A stretch of 32,634 nt of DNA, from the NCBI GenBank assembly GCA_041645555.1, contig JBAZPX010000012.1, positions 1 through 32,634 of the forward strand. Reading direction: 5' to 3'. Each line of letters starts with the position of its first letter. Position 1 is the first letter of the stretch. The stretch is from JAQTRU01 sp041645555. GTDB taxonomy: Bacteria; Patescibacteriota; Patescibacteriia; Patescibacteriales; JAQTRU01. The notes under the pieces were generated by a model that was not told where the DNA came from, ran no database searches, and was given only the letters and a program-made list of their open reading frames with translations. Below, piece by piece: positions 1 to 7,826 of this stretch. The position numbers and the translations under genes were made by a program.

Positions 1-142
1 CAAAATAAAAAGAGCAAAGAGTATTTTTCTGTGGTGTGGCGAGCTTGTCGAGCAGTGGCGGGGCTGGCTTCCTTATTGGGGGTTTTGCTCAAAAAAAGTT
101 CGAACATCAATCAAAAAACACCGCCAAAAGTAAATTAGTTCG

Positions 143-202
143 CCCGCTCATCTCGCTAAAGCGAGTGAGCGGGTCCGCTCAAACCCGCAGGGTTATGAGC
201 GG
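143..202. repeat. Two tandem hairpins upstream of the first gene
   Basis: The first stem is CCCGCTCA-t-CTCGC, loop TAAA, GCGAG-TGAGCGGG (143-173). The second is CCGCTCA/TGAGCGG closing an inner AACCC/GGGTT stem (175-202). The two share the CCGCTCA arm. They end 34 bases before the 237 start and have no T-tract, so a terminator is unlikely. They could be a 5' leader structure or a dispersed palindrome. The rest of 1-236 shows no convincing gene. Confidence 0.55.
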
Positions 203-236
203 AAATCCCTCCCTCTCCGCAATTAAGATATAAAAC

Positions 237-1571
237 ATGATTGCCAAAAAAATTAAATTTATTAATACCCTCAACCGTCCTTACCCGCCTTTCTATCTTT
301 CTTTAATAATGGATGGCTACCGTTCAAAAAAAATTTTTTATGATTTTTTCGGTACCAATCATTATATACCGGACATAAAAATAATAGCTGGAGATTGGTT
401 CTATCCGGAATACCACATGATCAGCTTCCGTAATTGGATTCTGGGCAGATTAGTAAATAATAAAACATATTTCTTAGAGTTAAAAAGAAAAACCTTACAG
501 CGGGAGAGATTATTTAATCAGGACATTAAAAAAAATTTACGAACTTTCTGTCGAGCCTACCGTAATTATACGCCGGCGCTGGCACTTTATTTTATAATGG
601 ATGATGTTTTAGAATCAGCAGTGAAAGATTTGCTTTTGGAAAAATCCGATGCTAAAAAAGTTAATTCTTTTATGCCGCTTTTAACCTCGCCGCTCCAAGA
701 TAATTTTGACAGACGAAGTAAAATTTACCTGCTAAAAACGAAGAGCCCGGTTAAATTCTTAAAACAATATGGTTGGCTTAATTCCCGCTATGGCATCTTA
801 AACGAATATACTTTAGAAAAGGCTCAAGAACTGTTAAAAGAGCTCAAAAAAGATAACTACTTGCAGAAGTATCAGGCTAATAGAAAAAGAGTTTTACAAG
901 CCATAGCAGAAGCTAAAAAGATTATCGGGCCGCAGAAAGCCTATCTTATCGACGTTATCCAATTTTTTATTTATTATCGGACACACCGGACAGATATGTT
1001 TAATAAGGCTCCGTATTATTTTGCTCCTCAATTAAAGTTAATTGCTACAAAAAATGGGCTATCATATAATGATTGTCTGTTTTGCACAGCTTCAGAATTA
1101 TTAAATAATAAAATTCCAAAATTATCAATAATTCATGATCGTCAAAAAGGGTTTTCGTTCGTAAGTAACCCCGAAGGATCTAGTTTTTTAATAAATAATA
1201 AACACCAAGAATTATTAAAAAAATACGATAATAAAGTAAATAATAACCTTACTGAAATAACTGGTCGGGTCGCTTATCCGGGTAAAGTTCAAGGACGGAT
1301 ACGAATTATTAGAAAGACGGCCGATTTAAGCCGCTTAAAAAAGGACGAAATTTTAACCACCTCTATGACCACGACTGATATGATTTCGGCTATAAAAAAA
1401 GCGGCGGCTTTTATTACTGATGAAGGCGGTATTACCTGCCATGCCGCGATTATTGCCCGCGAATTAAAAAAGCCTTGTATTATCGGGACGAAAATTGCTA
1501 CGCGGATTTTAAAAGATAATGATTTGGTAGAAATAGATGCTAATAATGGTATTGTTAAGATAATAGGTTGA
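237..1571 (+). CDS. PEP-utilising enzyme, phosphohistidine swivel domain protein lacking ATP-grasp
   Basis: The C-terminal ~100 residues are a PEP-utiliser mobile (swivelling) domain. It has the glycine-rich lead-in and catalytic His in TDEGGITCHAA (His about residue 402), followed by the usual RELKKPCIIGT strand and helix. In PEP synthase, PPDK and rifampicin phosphotransferase this His carries phosphate between an ATP-grasp domain and the substrate domain. Residues 1-340 are helical and basic. The stretch around 250-310, ending in a LSYNDCLFCTASELL-like segment, resembles the helical substrate-side domain of rifampicin-phosphotransferase-like proteins. No ATP-grasp domain is present, so the phosphate donor must be another protein (perhaps outside the window) or the protein has another role. 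It ends in TGA, showing TGA is a stop here. It starts at ATG after an AT-rich spacer without a clear Shine-Dalgarno. The mevalonate kinase gene follows 73 bases later. Confidence 0.8.
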   Translation: MIAKKIKFINTLNRPYPPFYLSLIMDGYRSKKIFYDFFGTNHYIPDIKIIAGDWFYPEYHMISFRNWILGRLVNNKTYFLELKRKTLQRERLFNQDIKKNLRTFCRAYRNYTPALALYFIMDDVLESAVKDLLLEKSDAKKVNSFMPLLTSPLQDNFDRRSKIYLLKTKSPVKFLKQYGWLNSRYGILNEYTLEKAQELLKELKKDNYLQKYQANRKRVLQAIAEAKKIIGPQKAYLIDVIQFFIYYRTHRTDMFNKAPYYFAPQLKLIATKNGLSYNDCLFCTASELLNNKIPKLSIIHDRQKGFSFVSNPEGSSFLINNKHQELLKKYDNKVNNNLTEITGRVAYPGKVQGRIRIIRKTADLSRLKKDEILTTSMTTTDMISAIKKAAAFITDEGGITCHAAIIARELKKPCIIGTKIATRILKDNDLVEIDANNGIVKIIG

Positions 1572-1644
1572 TTGGTGGGGATAATTTTAGTATTTCCATT
1601 TTAACTACGTCCCCACTCCGCCATAAATATTTAGCGTTAAACCC

Positions 1645-2532
1645 ATGTCCATCGGCACAGGAAACGCAAAATCAATTTTTTTGGGCGAGCACTTCGTCGT
1701 GTACGGAAGTAAAGCGATTGGTTTTGGGCTGGACAAAAAAATTAAGGTGGAGATTAAAAAATCAGAGAAGCTAAAATACGAATTTTCTCCTGACAAAAAA
1801 GTTAGGCTGGCCGTTAAATTACTCCAAAGGTTGCTGGAGGTCGGGAACTTTAGGATAAAAATAAAACAATCGGAGATCCCAGTATCAAGCGGCCTGGGTT
1901 CAAGCGCAGCGCTTTTAGTAGCCATAATTCGCGCAATTTCAGCCGAGTTCAGCTTGAATTTGAACGATAACAAAGTATGTGATCTTGCCCATGAGACGGA
2001 GAAAATATTTCACGGCAACCCCTCGGGCATAGATAATACTCTGGCTACTTACGGCGGCTTTATTTCTTTTCAAAAAAAAGTTTGCGGAAACTCTATTAAA
2101 CCGCTGCGGCTTAAAAAGCCCATTAATTTCGTGTTTATTGATACGGGAAAAGGAAGCGACACAAAAACCATGGTAGCAAAAGTTCGTAAGTGGAAGGAGC
2201 ACAATGAAAAAATTTTCTCTAAACTTCTAAATCGAGAATCAGTAATTATAACCCGAGCGATTGAGTGTTTAAAAACTGGAAATTATAAAAAACTCGGCGA
2301 GCTTATAAATTTAAACCAGAACCTTCTGGAGGTTATTGGAGTATCTGACATAAAAAACGAAAAAGTAATTTTAGCCGTACGGGCAGCCGGCGCCCTGGGG
2401 GCAAAGCTGGTGGGATCCGGAGGAGGAGGATTCTGCATCGCTTTAGTTAAAAATAGAAAAGAAGCGGATAATCTCATTAAATCGTTAAACAAAAAATATA
2501 AATGCTTTTACTGTTTTATTAAAAATTCATAA
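1645..2532 (+). CDS. mvk: Mevalonate kinase (GHMP kinase family)
   Basis: It phosphorylates mevalonate to 5-phosphomevalonate with ATP in the cytoplasm, the first kinase step of the mevalonate isoprenoid route. Motifs in order: N-terminal FLGEHFVVYGSKAI (residues 12-25); ATP-binding motif PVSSGLGSSAAL (79-90); the substrate and catalytic-Asp region ETEKIFHGNPSGIDN (117-131); and the C-terminal GSGGGG motif (about 257-262). At 295 aa it matches the short archaeal and bacterial mevalonate kinases. The start is the first ATG before the GEHFVVYG strand; the usual APGK lead is replaced by GTGNAKS. Homoserine kinase or another GHMP kinase is less likely because GEHxVVYG and HGxPSGID are typical of MVK. 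No other mevalonate-pathway gene is visible in the window. Confidence 0.9.
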   Translation: MSIGTGNAKSIFLGEHFVVYGSKAIGFGLDKKIKVEIKKSEKLKYEFSPDKKVRLAVKLLQRLLEVGNFRIKIKQSEIPVSSGLGSSAALLVAIIRAISAEFSLNLNDNKVCDLAHETEKIFHGNPSGIDNTLATYGGFISFQKKVCGNSIKPLRLKKPINFVFIDTGKGSDTKTMVAKVRKWKEHNEKIFSKLLNRESVIITRAIECLKTGNYKKLGELINLNQNLLEVIGVSDIKNEKVILAVRAAGALGAKLVGSGGGGFCIALVKNRKEADNLIKSLNKKYKCFYCFIKNS

Positions 2533-2568
2533 AAATAATAAAGGTCGATTTATTAAATATCAATTAAT

Positions 2569-2595
2569 CCCCCTAACCCCCTTTATCAAGGGGGC
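2569..2595. repeat. GC-rich palindromic repeat, CCCCCTT/AAGGGGG
   Basis: The stem CCCCCTT-tatc-AAGGGGG (2577-2594) is preceded by a CCCCCTAA half-repeat. It is the same style as the C-rich/G-rich palindromes near 6315, 8740, 16423, 20557 and 32400. It lies in the leader of the 2611 gene. Confidence 0.6.
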
Positions 2596-2610
2596 TAAGA
2601 AGTAAAAAAT

Positions 2611-3063
2611 ATGACAAACAATAAAATTTTATACATAGTTATAGCCGTTTTAGTTTTGGTTATTGTCGGCGGCGGGCTGTTTTTCCTTTCTAACAATAAG
2701 GGCGCGCAAAAAGAAACCGGAGACGGCCAACAAACAACCGCGGTAGAGACGCCTAAGGCTGATGAAAAAATAGTTGATTGCAGCCAAGCGCAGGATCCCG
2801 GGTGTTTTTTAAACAGAATGAATCAATGCTTGCCGGTGACTACCAAAATGACCGGGTCAGATAGCAATACATCTATTGATATAACAGTTTTGGGCGTGGA
2901 AAATGAAACATGCCATTTTCAGAGGAAGATAAACAATGCCCTAGATCTCAACTGTTATTTTCCAAAAGGAACTTTAAATACAGACACCCTTGACCAGATG
3001 TTCGGGAATGAAAGAGGCCTGCAAAAAGTAGTTGATGATGCCTGCACGCCTCCCGGGTGGTAA
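2611..3063 (+). CDS. Membrane-anchored, six-cysteine exported protein (unknown)
   Basis: I do not recognise a family. Residues 5-26 form one strongly hydrophobic N-terminal segment, followed by a Thr/Gln/Lys-rich linker (30-52) and a roughly 95-residue domain with six cysteines (in DCSQ, PGCF, NQCL, ETCH, LNCY, DACT). An even number of cysteines after a signal anchor suggests a domain held together by disulfides outside the cytoplasm. It lies in a run of four membrane or exported proteins ending in a thioredoxin-CcdA fusion (4839) that could handle such disulfides. That functional link is inference. The start is ATG at 2611 with a weak AAGAAG purine run upstream. Confidence 0.75.
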   Translation: MTNNKILYIVIAVLVLVIVGGGLFFLSNNKGAQKETGDGQQTTAVETPKADEKIVDCSQAQDPGCFLNRMNQCLPVTTKMTGSDSNTSIDITVLGVENETCHFQRKINNALDLNCYFPKGTLNTDTLDQMFGNERGLQKVVDDACTPPGW

Positions 3064-3100
3064 TTAAAACTAAAGAAATGTTTGGGGAAGTATAAAATAT

Positions 3101-4243
3101 ATGCCCGAAGAAAAGATTAAGGAAATAAAGGCAAAAAAGAAATGGCAACCCATCAATATAATATTGGGGTTATTAATAATCGGCTTGGTTTTTTATTTTT
3201 CTGAATCGCAGCCGCCATTTATCGCTTTGCCAAAATTAATTCTCGGGCTGGTTCTTATTTTTACGAGAAAGAATAATTTTTTTTCCTTTTTGGTTTTATT
3301 TATCGTCGGGCTGACGGTATTTTTTATTACCACGCCCGACGGCTTTTTAATCCTGGGCTCGGCTGTGTATATGTTTATTTCCGCAATTTTGCGGATGTTC
3401 AGGGTTAAAAAGCACGCCCCAATCGCTTTAGCCCTCGTTTCAATTCTGGCGCTCTTTCTTTTTTGGGAGTATAAAACCACTTTTGTTTCCGAAGAGAGTT
3501 TGCCCATTGGCAGAGAAATAAACAGCGGGATTAGCCTTGAATTGGTGGGCGATACGGGCCAGGTGGCCACCGCCTTTTATTTTAACCGGGGAATTTCTCC
3601 CCGAGGGAAGGGGCTGGAAAAAGGCACTTATGTTTATCGGGTTATAAGTAAAAACGGAGATATGGCTGTTCCGTTCGGCCGGTGGCCGATTTTAAAAATA
3701 AAAACAAACGGAGAGGTTGTCCAGCGCGGCCTAGTTATAAATTGGCTTGATCTAAAGGGCGTCGCTCTGCACGGCGGGTTTAATTTAGATGGTTGGTTCC
3801 CCTTAAGCCTGGGCGATTATACCATCCAGCTTATCAAAATAGAAGAAGCCAAAAGGACAATCGTCGCGGAAAATGATTTTTCCATCGTGCCTTATGATAA
3901 AGAAATGTTATCAAAATTAACGGCCTATTTAACAGTCGACGGCGACCCGAATAAATATTACGACAGCTATACTAAAAAAGGGAACGATTCGGTAACCGCC
4001 TGGGTCCAGTCTCCAAAGGGGGAGGCAATAAGCGGAACGGTGAAATCCTTCATAGCTGATGCAGAAGGCAATATTAATAAAACATCCTGGATCGGGGTTA
4101 GCGAAGACGCTTTTAGAACAGGAATTGACGGCGAGCCGGTTTCTTTAAGAAATTTAAGCGGTAATCCGCCGCCCGGCGTCTATCATTATGAAATTCTTAT
4201 AGATGGCAATTCGGTTTTTGACTTGAAATATAATTGTTTTTAG
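3101..4243 (+). CDS. Polytopic membrane protein with C-terminal extracytoplasmic domain (unknown)
   Basis: A short lysine-rich N-terminus is followed by about five closely spaced hydrophobic segments (roughly residues 19-36, 39-55, 59-77, 80-97, 105-123). After these comes a ~250-residue hydrophilic region rich in alternating polar and hydrophobic strands with several Gly-Asp and Asn-Pro turns, consistent with one or two beta-sandwich domains. By topology that part should be outside the membrane. The single cysteine of the soluble part is next to the C-terminus (KYNCF). No catalytic motif is seen. It starts 37 bases after the Cys-rich exported gene and is probably cotranscribed with it. No function is assigned. 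Confidence 0.7.
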   Translation: MPEEKIKEIKAKKKWQPINIILGLLIIGLVFYFSESQPPFIALPKLILGLVLIFTRKNNFFSFLVLFIVGLTVFFITTPDGFLILGSAVYMFISAILRMFRVKKHAPIALALVSILALFLFWEYKTTFVSEESLPIGREINSGISLELVGDTGQVATAFYFNRGISPRGKGLEKGTYVYRVISKNGDMAVPFGRWPILKIKTNGEVVQRGLVINWLDLKGVALHGGFNLDGWFPLSLGDYTIQLIKIEEAKRTIVAENDFSIVPYDKEMLSKLTAYLTVDGDPNKYYDSYTKKGNDSVTAWVQSPKGEAISGTVKSFIADAEGNINKTSWIGVSEDAFRTGIDGEPVSLRNLSGNPPPGVYHYEILIDGNSVFDLKYNCF

Positions 4244-4367
4244 CCATCGCTTTAAAAAGGGAAGTAGCGCGAATAATTAGGCTTTTTAACCCTTGAGCCA
4301 TAGCCATATTTTATCTTTTTCGTTTTTTATGCTATATTAATAGGGTAAACAACTAAATTTTAAATCT

Positions 4368-4763
4368 ATGTATCCTAAAACCGCTTTTAAAATTTTATTA
4401 GTCATTATTTTAATAGCCGTATTGGTCTTCGGCGGGTTGTATATTAAAAAGAAATATGATTTGAAAAATGAAGAAGGAAGGATTGAGGACATAATCACCA
4501 AGAAAAGGGGGCAGCAGGAGTTGTCCCAGGAGGAGCAGGCAAAGTTAGAAGTTTATGTTAACCAAAAAGTTGAAGAGAAAAGGGGTGAATTAAATAAGAA
4601 GACAGATGAGGAAATAAAGACGGAAGGTTATACGCAGGACGAAGTGAATTTTATTTTAGATCCGCAAAGGACTATAGAGAAAGATTTGGGCATAGCCGAA
4701 AAGAGAGAAAGCAGTCAGATGACGCAGGAAGAAATAGACGCCATCCTTAACCCCAAACAATAA
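4368..4763 (+). CDS. Single-pass membrane protein with charged helical tail (unknown)
   Basis: Residues 7-27 are one hydrophobic helix. The remaining ~100 residues are very rich in Glu, Lys and Gln with heptad-like spacing, so a long helix or coiled coil is likely. Two related stretches, QDEVNFILDPQ (about 86-96) and QEEIDAILNPKQ at the C-terminus, form an internal degenerate repeat. No enzyme motif is present. An AT-rich gap of 124 bases separates it from the previous gene. Confidence 0.65.
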   Translation: MYPKTAFKILLVIILIAVLVFGGLYIKKKYDLKNEEGRIEDIITKKRGQQELSQEEQAKLEVYVNQKVEEKRGELNKKTDEEIKTEGYTQDEVNFILDPQRTIEKDLGIAEKRESSQMTQEEIDAILNPKQ

Positions 4764-4838
4764 AATAAACAGCTAGGATAAGAGCAAGAGAAAAAAGATA
4801 ATAGTTTTATAATTTTTTCCTTGTTCTTATTTTTAATT

Positions 4839-6089
4839 ATGATTAGATTATTAAAAATTATTCTGCCGGTTTTTCTGTTTTTTCTTTTTATCCAGCCGTC
4901 GTTTGCCCAGGATAAAATAAATCTTTATTTTTTTTATGGCAACGGCTGCCCGCATTGCGCTAAGGAGGAGAAATTTTTAAATAAATTGGAAAAAGAGAGG
5001 GAGAATATTAAAATTTTTCGCTATGAAGTCTGGTATAACCGGGATAATGCCCAGCTCCTTTCTAAGATAGGAGAAAAATTAAATTTGAATGTTTCCGGCG
5101 TTCCTTTAACGATTATCGGCGACAAATCCGTGTCCGGCTATTATAGCGACGAGACTACGGGAGAAAAAATAAAAAGCATAATCAGCTATTATACCGTTAA
5201 TGAATGCACCGACGTGGTGGCGCCGATCTTAAGCGCAACAGATGCCAATGGCAATTGTCCGCACGGATGCGACACAAGCGGCGAGGAATGTATTCACGAC
5301 TGCGGCTGCCAAGCGGATAATATAAAGTCTCCTGATTTGCCGGAGACGATAAATGTCCCGATTTTAGGGGAGGTAAAAGTAAAGGGCCTTTCTTTGCCGG
5401 TTTTTACTGTTATAATAGGCGCCTTGGACGGTTTTAATCCTTGCGCGATGTGGGTGCTCTTGTTTTTAATTAGCTTGCTTCTCGGCATGAAAGACCGGAA
5501 GAAAATGTGGATTCTCGGCTCCAGTTTTATTATCGCTTCGGCTGCGGTTTATTTTCTTTTTTTGGCGGCCTGGCTTAATTTATTTTTATTTCTCGGGTTT
5601 ATTTTCTGGATAAGGCTGATTATCGGAGTATTCGCCATGGGAAGCGGTTATTATCATTTAAAAGAATATTTTAAAAACCGCAAGGGCGTCTGCGCCGTTA
5701 CCGGAGACGAAAAACGCCGTGTTTGGTTCGACAGGTTAAAAATTATTATTGCCAAAGAAAATTTCTGGCTGGCTCTGGGCGGCATTATAATTTTAGCCGG
5801 AGCGGTTAATTTGGTTGAATTATTATGCAGCGCCGGCCTGCCGGCTATTTATACGCAGGTCCTGTCTTTATCAAATCTGCCTGCCTGGCAATATTATGCC
5901 TACCTAGTTCTCTATATTTTTATTTTTATGCTGGACGATTTACTGGTTTTTATTATCGCCATGGCTACTTTAAAAATGAAAGGCATAAGTTCAAGATACA
6001 GCCGTTGGTCTAATTTAATCGGGGGGATAATAATTTTCCTTATCGGCGTTCTCCTGATATTTAAACCTGGCTGGCTGATGTTCGGGTAA
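4839..6089 (+). CDS. Thioredoxin-like/CcdA (DsbD-type) fusion membrane protein
   Basis: Residues 1-23 are a signal-peptide-like helix ending SFA|Q. A thioredoxin-fold domain follows with redox motif GNGCPHC (Cys 37 and 40) and a cis-Pro-type SGVPLT segment. Next is a cysteine-rich linker (CPHGCDTSGEECIHDCGC), then a polytopic CcdA/DsbD-like part of about six helices. Its two key cysteines lie in GFNPCAMW and in LLCSAGLP. In this family electrons pass from cytoplasmic thioredoxin through the membrane cysteines to an extracytoplasmic domain, so it likely reduces or shuffles disulfides outside the cell membrane. I chose ATG 4839; an in-frame TTG at 4821 would add FLFLI residues without a ribosome site. 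A cytoplasmic thioredoxin is encoded at 19848. Confidence 0.85.
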   Translation: MIRLLKIILPVFLFFLFIQPSFAQDKINLYFFYGNGCPHCAKEEKFLNKLEKERENIKIFRYEVWYNRDNAQLLSKIGEKLNLNVSGVPLTIIGDKSVSGYYSDETTGEKIKSIISYYTVNECTDVVAPILSATDANGNCPHGCDTSGEECIHDCGCQADNIKSPDLPETINVPILGEVKVKGLSLPVFTVIIGALDGFNPCAMWVLLFLISLLLGMKDRKKMWILGSSFIIASAAVYFLFLAAWLNLFLFLGFIFWIRLIIGVFAMGSGYYHLKEYFKNRKGVCAVTGDEKRRVWFDRLKIIIAKENFWLALGGIIILAGAVNLVELLCSAGLPAIYTQVLSLSNLPAWQYYAYLVLYIFIFMLDDLLVFIIAMATLKMKGISSRYSRWSNLIGGIIIFLIGVLLIFKPGWLMFG

Positions 6090-6125
6090 CTCTACAAATT
6101 ACAAATCCATTACAAATTTACAAAT

Positions 6126-6160
6126 AAATAACGACCTTGCTAAAAAGCAGGCCGTTATTT
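6126..6160 (+). terminator. Probable weak terminator hairpin after the Trx-CcdA gene
   Basis: AAATAACG/CGTTATTT arms enclose a second CCTTGC/GCAGG stem with an internal mismatch and an A-rich loop. The hairpin starts about 37 bases after the stop codon. Only a short T-rich stretch follows. Confidence 0.45.
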
Positions 6161-6242
6161 GTATAATAAACCTCTAGCAAGAGTGAAGACTAGTATTTAT
6201 AATTCGTAAATTCGTATAAATTCGTAATTCGTAGGGCGGGTC

Positions 6243-6270
6243 TTGACAAATTTTACCGATATGATATAAT
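6243..6270 (+). promoter_or_regulatory. Promoter of the sdpR-like cluster
   Basis: TTGACA (6243-6248), 16-bp spacer, TATAAT (6265-6270) with an extended -10 TGA. This is a near-consensus sigma-70-type promoter about 100 bases before the ArsR-family gene. Confidence 0.8.
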
Positions 6271-6295
6271 TTAGATAGTTGACTAAATATCTAAA
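6270..6295. promoter_or_regulatory. Candidate operator for SdpR-like repressor
   Basis: A perfect 8-bp inverted repeat TTTAGATA-N10-TATCTAAA begins at the last base of the -10 box and covers the likely transcription start. ArsR-family regulators bind such dyads, and SdpR in Bacillus represses its own operon. Autorepression by the 6370 product is inferred from position. Confidence 0.6.
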
Positions 6296-6303
6296 TCTTT
6301 AAA

Positions 6304-6340
6304 CCTCACCCCCTCCCTCTCCTAATTAGGAGAGGGTGCC
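6304..6340. repeat. CCTCACCCC-type palindromic repeat in the sdpR leader
   Basis: CCCTCTCCTAA/TTAGGAGAGGG forms a perfect 22-bp palindrome (6315-6336) preceded by CCTCACCC. It lies between the operator and the sdpR start, so it would be transcribed as a leader hairpin. It belongs to the same family as 8740-8787 and 16423-16444. Confidence 0.75.
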
Positions 6341-6369
6341 GAACAAAGTAAGGCAGGAGAGGTAAATCT

Positions 6370-6636
6370 ATGACTTTAAGCAGAACCATGCAGGCATTAT
6401 CAGACCCGACGAGGCGGAAAATTCTGGAAATGCTCAAGAAAAAGGATATGGCGGCCGGAGAAATCGGGCGGAATTTTAATATTACCCTGCCTTCCCTTTC
6501 TCACCATTTAAACGCTTTAAAACAGGCGGATTTAGTGACTTCCGAACGCCAGGGCCAGGAAATAATTTATTCCCTTAATTTAAGCGTTTTTGAAGAAGTA
6601 GCAGAATCGTTAATTAAATTTTTTAAACCAAAATAA
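6370..6636 (+). CDS. sdpR: ArsR-family winged-helix repressor, SdpR-like
   Basis: This 88-aa protein is almost entirely one ArsR/SmtB winged-helix domain. It has the SDPTRRKILEML helix, recognition-helix region ITLPSLSHHLNALKQADLV and the wing ERQGQEIIYSLN. No cysteine metal-binding site is visible, so it is not a metal sensor of the classical type. The SdpI-like protein at 7137 is the reason to prefer SdpR, the autorepressor paired with SdpI in Bacillus. It has a good Shine-Dalgarno (GGAGAGG, 8-9 bases before ATG), a strong promoter and a dyad over the transcription start. No SdpC-like toxin gene is visible nearby. Confidence 0.85.
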   Translation: MTLSRTMQALSDPTRRKILEMLKKKDMAAGEIGRNFNITLPSLSHHLNALKQADLVTSERQGQEIIYSLNLSVFEEVAESLIKFFKPK

Positions 6637-6691
6637 TAAAATAATATAAAAATAAAATAATATAAAAATAAAATAATAAAATAAAAATATA

Positions 6692-7087
6692 ATGGAGGAG
6701 ATAAACCAAAAGCAGCATAGTTTTGAAGATATAAAGGCCTGGCAATTAGCCAGAGATTTCCGAAGAGATATTTATGAAATCACAAAAACTTTTCCCAGAG
6801 AAGAATTATATTGTTTGACAGCGCAGATGAGAAGGGCGGCTATCTCAATAACTTCCAATATTGCCGAAGGTTATGGTCGATACAATTTTCAAGAAAATAT
6901 ACAATTTTGTCGAATAGCTCGAGGTTCTCTTATTGAAGTTTTAGGCCAGCTTTATGTTGCTTTAGATGAAAATTATATAAACCAAGAAGAATTTAATAAC
7001 CTATATAACAAAGGGAAAAATGTGGAAAGGGCCATTAATGGTTACATAGGATTTTTAAAAGGACAACAATTAAAATACAGAAAGTAA
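6692..7087 (+). CDS. Four-helix bundle protein (S23/IVP family)
   Basis: The sequence fits the small four-helix-bundle family first known from 23S rRNA intervening sequences (TIGR02436 type). Features are the N-terminal DIKAWQLARDF helix, TFPREELYCLTAQMRRAA, SITSNIAEGYGR, and the RGSLIEVLGQLYVAL helix. The 131-aa length is slightly long because of N- and C-terminal tails. The family's biochemical role is unsettled. Here the gene is not in an rRNA; it sits between sdpR and sdpI, bounded by AT-only stretches with a shared inverted 16-mer (6637-6652, 6653-6668 and inverted at 7094-7109). That suggests it was inserted into an older sdpR-sdpI pair. No Shine-Dalgarno is visible. Confidence 0.85.
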   Translation: MEEINQKQHSFEDIKAWQLARDFRRDIYEITKTFPREELYCLTAQMRRAAISITSNIAEGYGRYNFQENIQFCRIARGSLIEVLGQLYVALDENYINQEEFNNLYNKGKNVERAINGYIGFLKGQQLKYRK

Positions 7088-7136
7088 GTTAGTTTTTTAT
7101 ATTATTTTAATATTTAATTATTTTATTTCTAAATTT

Positions 7137-7805
7137 ATGACCAACCCCGTTAAACCAACCTTAAAAACAGAAATTTTACCGCTTCTAGTTTTAGTGGCGG
7201 CTATAATTTCTTCTTTCTATTTTTATTCCCACTCTTCCGAGATAGTGCCAACTCACTGGAATTTTGCCGGCGAGGTGGATAATTGGGGTTCGCGGTCCAT
7301 AGCCTTTGTCATACCGGCGGTGATGGTCGGCATATATATTTTATTTTTAGTCTTTCCTTTTCTCGATCCGAAAAAAGAAAAATATGAGCAGTTTTCTAAA
7401 GTTTATCATGTTTTTAAAGGTGTTATGATTCTCTTTATGGCAATTTTATATTTTGCCACCAGCTTAAATATTTTGGGTTATAATCTGCCCATCGGCATTA
7501 TCGTGCCGGTCGGAGTCGGGCTTCTTTTTATAATTATGGGCAATTATATGGGTAAAATTAAAATGAATTGGTTTTTCGGCATTAAGACGCCGTGGACACT
7601 ATCATCCGAGGAAGTCTGGAATAAAACCCATCGCTTTGGCGGGAAGATGTTTATTTTGTCCGGTCTTTTAATAGCCCTTGACGCTTTTCTTCCGGTTAGC
7701 TGGCGCTTAGGCGTATTTATCGCCGCTCTTATTATATTATTACTAGGCACGATGGTTTATTCTTATGTTATTTATTTAAGAGAGAAAAAATCGCATAACA
7801 CATAA
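7137..7805 (+). CDS. sdpI: SdpI-family membrane protein (DUF1648 plus SdpI domain)
   Basis: About six hydrophobic segments are visible. The N-terminal half has the DUF1648 signature VPTHWNFAGEVDNWGS (about residues 36-51). The C-terminal half has the SdpI signature GKIKMNWFFGIKTPWTLSSE followed by VWNKTHRFGGK. In Bacillus, SdpI confers immunity to the SdpC toxin and sequesters the SdpR repressor at the membrane. The same signalling logic could hold here because an SdpR-like gene lies upstream in the same cluster, but no toxin gene is seen. The gene ends 21 bases before the SpoU methyltransferase. Confidence 0.85.
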   Translation: MTNPVKPTLKTEILPLLVLVAAIISSFYFYSHSSEIVPTHWNFAGEVDNWGSRSIAFVIPAVMVGIYILFLVFPFLDPKKEKYEQFSKVYHVFKGVMILFMAILYFATSLNILGYNLPIGIIVPVGVGLLFIIMGNYMGKIKMNWFFGIKTPWTLSSEEVWNKTHRFGGKMFILSGLLIALDAFLPVSWRLGVFIAALIILLLGTMVYSYVIYLREKKSHNT

Positions 7806-7826
7806 CTAAACAACACTTTATATTTT

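Noticed and set aside
36..233. A 65-aa ORF at the window start
   Set aside because: It runs across the two tandem hairpins, has no ribosome site and low-complexity composition.
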